Source: Synchiropus splendidus (Eukaryota; Chordata; Actinopteri; Syngnathiformes; Callionymidae). Taken from it: a DNA stretch of 64,000 bases. A model generated the notes under the pieces. That model was not told the origin of the DNA. It did no database searches and saw nothing but the letters and a program-made list of their open reading frames with translations. Each line of letters begins with the position of its first letter. Position 1 is the first letter of the stretch. Location of the stretch: assembly GCF_027744825.2 (NCBI RefSeq), contig NC_071349.1:18972501-19036500 (forward strand). The letters are read 5' to 3'. Of this stretch, positions 38,601-48,476 are shown piece after piece. The position numbers and the translations under genes were made by a program.

Positions 38601-41600
38601 GGGACGTGCCAATCGATCGGCCACAGAAAGGCTTATGTACGAAAAATCTGTTTTCCCTCTTAAATTTCGTGGGTGCGGCTTATATTCCGGTGAGCTCTAT
38701 AGTCCGGAAAATACGGTCATTTCTGTTGCTCCTATGACTCACGCACTGCTACATAAAGGCATCAGTCAGGTCTCATGCTCGTGCAAACTCACAATCACTC
38801 ATTTAAGAACGTGTGTGTGCAACTTGTTGGTTTAGACTGTCTAAGTCAATTGTTACGCCCTGAAAACGTAAGAAAAGAAAGCTGCGACCTCAGCAAATCT
38901 CCCACTGACCCGAATCCAACTATTCAGCTAAAGCACCAGTGAGTCTCCTACTACACAGTGACGTGGATTGGACACGACCCAATCGATCTGCTGAGGAGGG
39001 TCAACACAGCCGCTCGGCCGTTCCTCTTCATCGGGATCAAAACGTGCTTCAGTTATTTCCAGGCTGCTGAAATCATAAGGAGCGAACTGTTTTCCTGTGG
39101 AGCTGAGGAGTAATGAACAAAGGCCTCTCAGATGGGACGACTCAACAGGTGAACTGAAAATACACCTGCTATTTCTGCCCGGGAAGTGACTGGATTCATC
39201 CTGGGGGGCTGTGACTCGGCGAACAAAGACTTGAGAGTCGCTCAGATGAACTGAAGCCATGGATCTATGCGTCACAAACAGACACCTTGGTTCTTATTGA
39301 TGCCTTTATGAAATACTTGAAAGGTCTTGTGTCAGTGTTAGGCTACGTTGAACAACGCATTACTAGTGACTTGGAGACACTTGGGGACTTGGACCCGGAC
39401 TTTAACAGCTGATTTTTTTTTTTTTTCTTGCCCTGAGACACTGGGAGCTTGAGAACAAGAGATAAACATCCACAAGGTCAACTCAGTCAATCACATGATG
39501 TGACGCTAGAGTCCAACAACAGAAAAGTCACACACCAAATTGGCTTATACAGTATTTAATAAAGAGCTGGCAGCCTTCGGGATGCACCAATGCTGATCCT
39601 GGTATCAGGGTATCCACCCGATCCAGCCTCTTAAAGTGGGATGGGTATAGGTGCCAATCCTGGCATTTAAACTCTATGTTTAGTGCTCAGATTGATGTCC
39701 TACGTGGTGCCCGTCTTTATGATAAGATGGCAGCAGCTCACAGCAGAGACAGAGCTGCTGCAGCTGAGTTTTCTATTTCCACCTGAAGCTGAGCGGATCA
39801 CTAGATTGTCTCTGACTTAGATGGATGGATGGATGGATGGATTATGGATGGATGGATGGGTGCATGGATGGATGGATGGATGGGTGCATGGATGGATGGG
39901 TGGATGGGTGCATGGATGGATGGATGATGGATGGATGGATGGGTGGATGGATGATGGATGGATGGGTGGATGGATGGATGGATGGGTGCATGAATGGATG
40001 GATGATGGATGGATGTATGTCCGCAGCAGCTGCGCGTGTGTGTTGAGGGAAGTGCTTCATTGAGCGATCCATTATGAGTAAACAAATAATAAACAAATAC
40101 TCGACACAAGTTGAGTTAAGAATATAACCATGTCAAACATTGAACTAACCAGCGTCGATCACGTGTCACGGCACTGTCCCACTCAGACCCAAATACAATT
40201 GCAGAGTTTTTACGGATGGCAATGTAAAAGGTTTTCGTGAATTAAACATGCGCTTAAAACCATGATGAACGGAAAATCCTCCCGAGTTTCCTTGTGCTTC
40301 AACTGGGTCTGTGTTCCTCTCGCAGCAGAGATCGAGCGCGTCATAGATCAGCTGATCAGACGACCGGCCGGCCGAGTCTGGTCGGACGGACGCACACATG
40401 GATCTCATCAAATCCCAACTGTTTTTGTGTCAAAAGGACACAGACACACACTCGAATGGCCAGGTGTCCTGCTTTGGTTTTGGTGTCACACAGCGTGGAG
40501 CTGCAGCCCGTGCAGGTCCGTCTTTGGTCATGAAACTTTCACGTCACTTTTCTCAGGTTAATTTCTTTTCAGTTTCTTCCTCTCCACTGCAACTTGCAGC
40601 GCTGCTGCACGTGGCTCCGCGAGGAACTGAATGCTTGTCGATTTTAAGCAGCGAAGTGGCGCAGGCAACATTTGGTAAGCACTTTGTTTCAATAAATATT
40701 GTAAGTTTCTAATTCCATAAGACGTCCTTTTTGCCTTTTTACTACTACTAAAGCATGACTAATGTTATCCAACAACATGGGAAGATGGTGAATACTTAAA
40801 CACTGGTATGGGATTGGTACCGGTATCGGCCGATACCCAAAGCCCAGGAATCGGTGTCGGGAACATAAAAATCGGATGGGTGCATCCCACATGTGAAGCT
40901 ATAGTGTGGTGTTTACCACACAAACAATCATTCGTCCCCCAGTATGATTTGGTTTGGACATATTCATATATACATATATAGACATATTTCTCTGTCAACA
41001 GCAGGGAGGCCCATATTGTCGCGGCTCCTGGTGAATCTTTGCTGCGCCGCAGGCGCTAAATGAACACTGCAAGTCTGCAGAGATAGACGCCAGCTAATAA
41101 TGACAATTTCTCACGGACGCGTGAAGAGCGGCTGCATCTCCCAGAAAATAAACGCGGCAATCGACTTAGCTAATTAAGAAAAGTTAATAAGTATAACAAG
41201 TGAATGAATGAAGTGCGGCTGACTAATTAAATATAGACGGACGTATAAGCAGGAAGACCAATCTTCCGTGACACAAAGGCCATTTATCGTCGTGCGGGTG
41301 GATGCAACGCTGCGAAAAGCTGCATCTCGCACTATCGACGAGGGACTTGTCATGTTTTATTCAGCGCGTGTTTTGGCGCCGTCTGCTACTTCCTGTTTTA
41401 TTCTGTAGCCTCCCCCTTGTCTTTGCTTGCTGCTTGACCCGCCTCCCCAGATGGCTCATTGTTGCGGAACAGACAAAATGGAAACATTTAAAAGGCACAG
41501 TGCAAAAAATGGTGACGCGGCTGAGAGAAAGCAAATGAAGCACTCTGGTTTGGTCAAAGTACTGACTGTATCCTTCGAAGTTTCATGAGAAGATTTGCAA

Positions 41601-44600
41601 AGAGTGTGCTGTTCTTTCTCCTCACCCTCAACTATAGTGAGTTAATGTAACAAATATTATAGTTTTTAAACTGAGTGGCAGAAAATGTGTCGCTCCAGTA
41701 GAAACATTGCTTCTGATAGTGACCGGCTTGTGAGGCTTCACGAAACAGTGTCTTCTTCATTTTCTTTCTCTCTTCGTCGAACACCAATTTCAATGAAGCC
41801 TCACGTTATTTGAAGCCCGTCATTTGAGCTCGGAAAATAGGGTCAGTGTTTCATGAAGCATCATCTCTACTGATTAGGCTTCATGAAACAGTGACCCTGG
41901 GTTTCAAAATGATGTGAAAGTTCACTGAAACGGTTTTTCAAACCCAAAGATTTTAGAGCAGAGAGTGCCATCTAGTGGGCTCTGAAACGGAGAAAACTGT
42001 TTCATGAAGCCTCGTACGTGCATCACTGGCTAATAATCCGAGTCACTTTTATAATCCTGTCTTTGATGCCCTTTGATTCCCTCATCCTCCGACACTCATG
42101 TCGTCTGAATTAACTGAACCGTTCTTTCGACTCTTACCTGCACACGTAGTCTGCCTTGCACACCCGCACCTGAGCCAGGCAGTTGGGCTTCTCTTTCTCT
42201 TCGTAAGAACAGGACGGCACGATGGTTTGACGGCGGCGCTCCGCACACGCCGTGTCGGTGCAGGGGCAGAACAGCAACTCGTGGGTGTAGTCTGGAGGCA
42301 CGCGGTCGAAGAACTTCCGCAGTGCCTTGTTGCACTTGGGCCGGTTGCAAGGACCCGAGCGGGCTGAGGGCTGGATGCAGGCGGAGACGTATTCCGTCCG
42401 CAGCTTCTGACACGTCTCGTCTATGTTGCACGCCTTGGCCGCGTCCAGGCAACGGTTCACAGTTGTGACCTCAGATTCTAGGTGGAGACACAAATGACAA
42501 AATAAAAAATAAATGTATCAAACTCCCATTTGGTTTCTTTGTCAGCCAATGATCCGCCATCTTGAGTTTGTGTTTCAACCTGACTCTGACTTCAGTTTTG
42601 CGTTGCATGTTGACATCTAAGTCCCTCCTGCAGGGACGAAGATCGGGCGTTTTCATCACTCCTACAATATGGATGTCACTTGGTATATGAAGCCCCTCAT
42701 GGAGCTCCTCCCCTTCGCGGTGCTTCAGGGCAGCACTCGGTCATGTCAGGCACTTTATATACCAAGTAAAAAGAGCACAGAGTCAAAGGAGCACGGAACA
42801 CGGGGATCAATTCAAAGCCTCAATGGCATGAGACGTGGACGGCTGACTTCACCGTCAGCATCGGCCACAAAAGCCCCTTGAAAACCGTCACTATTTGACA
42901 CCTTAGCAGTGGGAATGCGATGCATTTCTACTGGATTCCACCAGCTCAACCCGCCCTGGAGCTGCTCATCAGCCACCTGCCTTCCATCACCACCGTTTCT
43001 AAACAGTCCCTCAACACATCCCCCTCTTCCATTCCGCCTGAACTTGACCAGTCTCTACCACTTATCGTCTTTTTCCCAACCTTCCGCTCCGGCTCACCAC
43101 CTCCTCTCAAACTGCTGGCTAATGAGCGAGCGCTTTTGAACATTAGAAAATCTCCGTTCTCCCCACTTTATTTCCCATTCTATCATTTTCTTCCCAGAGC
43201 GACCTCACAGTCAATACCGCCATGATGATGCTCAACTCCTGCGGCAGAAAGAGCTGCTCATTAGTCTGTAAACTGCCTGTAGTTCAGCTCTCGAGCTGTC
43301 AAATCAAATATGGATGGCCTTGGAGGGCGCGCTAACAACCCACCACAGCGCAGGTCGCTCCCACCGTAACTGCTGAGCGCTGGCGAGGCAGGGCCGGACG
43401 GACGGGCGGGCGGACGGACGGAGGGCCACGGTTTGGACGACTGAGTGGACTGACAAATGACTTCCACTCACACAGGCAGGATAGAGTTCTCAAGTCATTG
43501 GTGCTGAGCAAGTTTATGCACAGCAGCACCAGCCGGTCAAACTTGTGCCGACAGGCACCACTGTTTACGGAGAAAGTGCCTTAACGTTTGACAACACAGC
43601 TGAATTCTGAATTTGTCAGCGAGAAGTGACACATTGTTTTTGTGGCAATATGGAAAATCATTCCAGCTGGATAAAGGGGTTCCACTGCATATATCACGTA
43701 TGATGATAGTGATGCGCTGATGAGGCTTCATGAAACAGTGTCTGCCTTTCCAGAGCTCAGCAGGTGGCGCCCCTGGTTTCAAAATGATGTGAGATTTCAT
43801 TGAAATGTCAAAGATTTTCAAGCACAGTCTGCCATCTGGTGGGCAGGAAATGTTTCATGAAGCCTCATGAGACCATCACTAGTTAATTTTCAGAGCCCAC
43901 TCGACGGCGCCCTCTGCTCAAACATCTATGGCAATTTAAATGAAATTTATTATTTTGAAGCAACATTTTTAAAGCAAGAGCGCCACCTACTGACATGTGT
44001 CATGAAGCCTGAAGAGCCCTGAACGCCCAGAGCAGGTGCAGGCGGCCATGTTTGGACCACTCATTATCACTGGGGCTGTAATTCTTCATTAAAAAAACAA
44101 AGTTAACATGTTCCACATGGACAAATTGAGTGTCACCGATGATACAATACACAGTTTCCCCAAAAGGCTGTTCCATGTCAAGGGTAATTAGACACAGCGC
44201 CTTTTGAAACACCACGTGTGACTCTATATTTGCATCACATGGTCCGTTGAGAACAGCGGCACACGTCGTGTGTAAGCATCACTGTGCGGCGGGTTATTTT
44301 GGTGCGCTGCTGCTGAGCACCTGAACGCTTCTCCTCCACGCAGGAGCCGGAGACTCACTTCTTTTCTTGCGCTTTGTGCAAAGATATCATCAAGGTACTG
44401 AGTTTTCACTGAGCTCAGAAACCTCATGGATCCCTGGTGGCTAATTTCTCACAAAACCAAGGGGCTTGTGCTGCCACATCAGCCAACACTTAAGAAGGCA
44501 GTGAAAATGAAGATGAAATGGAAGCATGTCTCCTTTACTGTTAAAGTGGGCAACACTTTCCTCTCCACTTCAGCAAATCCCTCGCTGGAAATGAGGCAGT

Positions 44601-47600
44601 GGACGGCAGCGTGTGCAGTCAGAGCTGTCACTTCATGCTCCACAGTCTTCACACATTCAGAGAGGACGGCGACTGATTCTGACGCAGCAATGAAACAAAA
44701 CCTGGGGCTTTCAAAGCCATACTTTACCCCATTGTTCCAGCAGAAGTCCGAGCTCTTCTGCAACCTGGGAAACCTTGAAAATCTACTTGAGTTTTTAACC
44801 TGAAAATGAGAACCTACTCCATAAATGACTCAATACATTAACACTAGTGAGCCAGTGACATCAAGTTGTATACAGTGATAACTAGTGATGGGCCGATGAA
44901 GCTTCATGAAACAGCGTCTTCACTTTCAGAGCCCAGCAGATGGCACTCTCTGCTATAGAATCTTTGCCTTCAAACACCTACTTCAATGAAACCTCAAGCC
45001 ATTTTAAGCCAACAGCGCCACCTGCACAGCTCTGGAAATCACTGTTTCATGAAGCCTCATCAGCCCATCACACGCGATAACGCAAGCGACAAAAGTTGCA
45101 AATGGAGAATCGGGGCGGCTTCAGATTTACGAGGCCCCTGATGAGAACTCAGGAGTTTTGAGTTTCTTAGTGAACCTGAAAAATATCTGTGCAGAAAGAC
45201 TCAAGTAGTTCGGAGAAGTGGAGCCACAGAGGCTTCATTGAACACCTGAGGAAGCTTTAAGTCCAGCATTTGTTTATGTGTCTTAAATGTATGTAAACAC
45301 ACTGTATCACTCCACAGAGCCCAACAAAAACAGAGAAACAGTGGATGAAAAAACACGGTGGACAGTTGGATCGATGCGGGGATTAAAACCAGCCTATGCA
45401 TTATTCAGAGGGAATTTCAGTGGTCCAGCATGGACCTTCTCCTCGTCTCTGAGGTCCACACAAACAACTGAGTCACATGTTCGGGACTCGACATAATTCT
45501 TGGTAAATATAATTGCTTTTGTCGGAGATATTACTTCTGCTCTGCCGAGCGTCCTGCAGGATTTTCTTTCCCTGCTGATACAGTTGTGGAAAGGCCTGAA
45601 GTGAAGCAAAGACGAGAGCAAAACAACACAACAAATCACTGGCCCTCACAGCAAAGGTGTCTGGGTGGAGGCTGTGCTGACAGCTCAAGTCTGCAGCCAG
45701 ACTCTCCTGTGCTTTCTGGGAGCACATCACCGAGGCAGGATTCCTCCGACCAAGACTTGGCCAGACTTTACTTTCTCCTCACATATGCTGATGTCTGATG
45801 CTAACGCTTGTATCGATGCTGTTCAAGCGCGGTGAGCAGGCAGCACGGCAGGGGGAGCCGAACCTGGGTCCAGTCTGTGAGGGGTTTGTGTGTTCGCCCA
45901 ATGCAAGGACTTCCTAAGGGCCCAGTTCCTTTACATGTATGTACGAAAATGTACCCGTCCTTATGTTACTGTCACTGATCACATGCTTCCATGCCTTCTT
46001 TACGTATTGCTGTTCACCCATATATCCACCAGGGGGAGCAGCCCAGAGTCAAGAGTTTATGCCAACAACAAACTCCAAAACAAACATGGCGACTGTGGTA
46101 GAAGTATTGATAACATAACTCTCGCACTAAAGAGGAAACGGAGGCAGTGCTGCAGGAGGTGGAGGTCGGTGAGGCCAATAAATATATCGCCACTGGAGGA
46201 CGGAGAGTTTCTGCCATTGTTATGTCTTCCTCGTGTCTCAATAGAGCTACATATCAGGTAGTAACAGCAACACTGCCCCCGAGGGTTTCTGGTGGTACTG
46301 CTCCGTTGGGTCCGTATCCGTAAGCTTCGTGGCTCCCTACATTGAACATAAATGGGTCGTAAGAGCACTCTGGTTTCCTCCCACATCCATCTCATGAGCC
46401 CATAGTCACGCCAATGTGTCTGGTCATCGAATGGCGGCGTAGATCTGGGGAGGCAGACGCTATGTTTCAGACGAGAAATATCCTGCGCATGTCGGCCAGT
46501 TACGATGCCTTTGTGACGAAACCAGGAAATAGAACGCACACGGTCCGCTAGACGACTTTTTGATGTACATCGGCGTATTAAATACGGAACAAAAATATAA
46601 TCTGCAGAATGTGATGTCATCACGACGCGCCATCTGTATTGGCATTACAACGCAGAACGTTCCCACCCTGGAGCACATTTTCACAAGTTCTTGAACCGCG
46701 AAGCATCAGCGCTGTCTCTAACAAAAACAACTGACTGTTAAACCTGCATCTTAACTTCACTCTGCAACAGTTTGTATACAGTGGCTGATCCCTGCTCCTG
46801 AACACGTCTCTCTCCTCTCCTCCATTCACTCCCTGCAGCTCCAATAATCCCTCCTTACGTCTATCCATTCTGCCCTGAACGCCTCGGCACTCTGCACTGC
46901 AGAAGAACGTCTTGACATTTTGCTGTACAGTTCCAGGAGATAACCTTTGCCTTGAATCGGCTGCACATGAAAGAGACCCCACCGTCCTTGTCATGTCTGA
47001 AGGTACAGTTGAATGACTATCCTCCTATCGACTAGAGCTGCGTCTATAACTGATGGAACAGATGAGTGACTCGGGTTCGATCGTCACTTAAGTACGACGA
47101 GCTGTGATGCGCAGGAATAGTGCAGGAGGGACGGAATAACATCGATGAATCGACTCTTGTTTTGACAGTCAATCTGTCGAGTCACCTGGCTCCAGTCGCA
47201 GCACGATCCATGGATTATTCTGCTGGGTTTCACAACTGAACATGTGACGAACCGAACCGAGTGTGTGGTCATGTAGCAGATCGTTTCAAACAAAACTAAT
47301 ATTAGTGGATGTGTTGAGGCTCAGCCGCACTGACGCCGTCTCCCCCTGAAACTGCACTTTGATCAACAACAGCATGTCGAAATGAATCGGTCACAGTGAA
47401 GAGATAAAAGACATTAAGTCTTAGGAGTTCTGTCACATGATGTCATCGGATGATCCACTCAAACATGAATGTCGAAGTGGTGAGTAAGAGGAAGAGATGG
47501 GGGCGAGCTGAAGCCTTTTTGCTTTGCCTCGTGTTGGATGTTGCTGTCCACGCCGCTCTGAAACTGAGGGACACGGTCGGTACAGTGTTTCCTCCGAGGG

Positions 47601-48127
47601 CAAAGCACATTCAGAGGCGCAGGAAAATGCATCTATATTTATGTATTCATAGCTTCAGTCTCGGAGGGAAACGCTGCTTGGTGGCTTCACAATAGTTTGT
47701 TACAGTCTGTGAACTGCAGGGGGAAATCAAAACACGACAAACATAAGCTGCAGCGTTTTAACCTAAACCGTTACTCATCAGTTTAGACGAGTCTTTCTTG
47801 ACTCCCTTGGTATTACGGGACAGCAGGGAGCGTTCGGTGGTTTATATGCTCATAACACCAAGTTACCCGACCAGCATCAGCTCTGAAGAGCCAGTGTTGG
47901 GATCTCAATATTCAACTTGATGAAAAGAGGAGCGGTGCCGTGTTGCTGGGGCAGAGGTGGGGACCCCATTCCCTCATGGGCCCCATGAAATACTGTCACT
48001 GTTGTGAGGGGCCCACAAGCCAAAACACCAGACTGAATTGGACTAGATCTTTTTGACTTCAATGATACACACGTCTGTCTGTCTGTCTGGATGGATGGAT
48101 AATAGACAGATAGATAGATAGATAGAC

Positions 48128-48167
<40 letters not shown>

Positions 48168-48438
48168 GTATATGTTACTGTCGCTGATCACATGCTTTGT
48201 TGTGTTCTTTTCGTTGGTATTGCTGTTCACCCATATATCCACCAGGGGGAGCAGCCCTGCAGCAAGAGTTTATATAAAAACAAACTCCAAAACCAACATG
48301 GCGACTATATTCTCCCTTCCATATATAAAGGGGAAAATAGACATTATATTTGTTATTTATTATTTCATTTTATTTATGTATATATACATTTTTAATAGAA
48401 CTTTTCTTATAGATAGATAGACAGACAACAGGATGTAT

Positions 48439-48476
<38 letters not shown>

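Larger units (their letters stand above)
37104..42137 (-). other. gfra4: gfra4 intron between D2 and D3 exons
   Basis: Contains the 38.56 kb transposon remnant, the GGGATGCACC-bounded element with its GATG satellite, two MITE copies, and unique segments at 37.45-37.75 and 41.05-41.25 kb (the latter with several TAATTA-type sites) that could be regulatory. Confidence 0.6.

Noticed and set aside
42098..42452. Frames on both strands over the gfra4 D2 exon
   Set aside because: They are shadows of the D2 coding frame, which alone shows family motifs.
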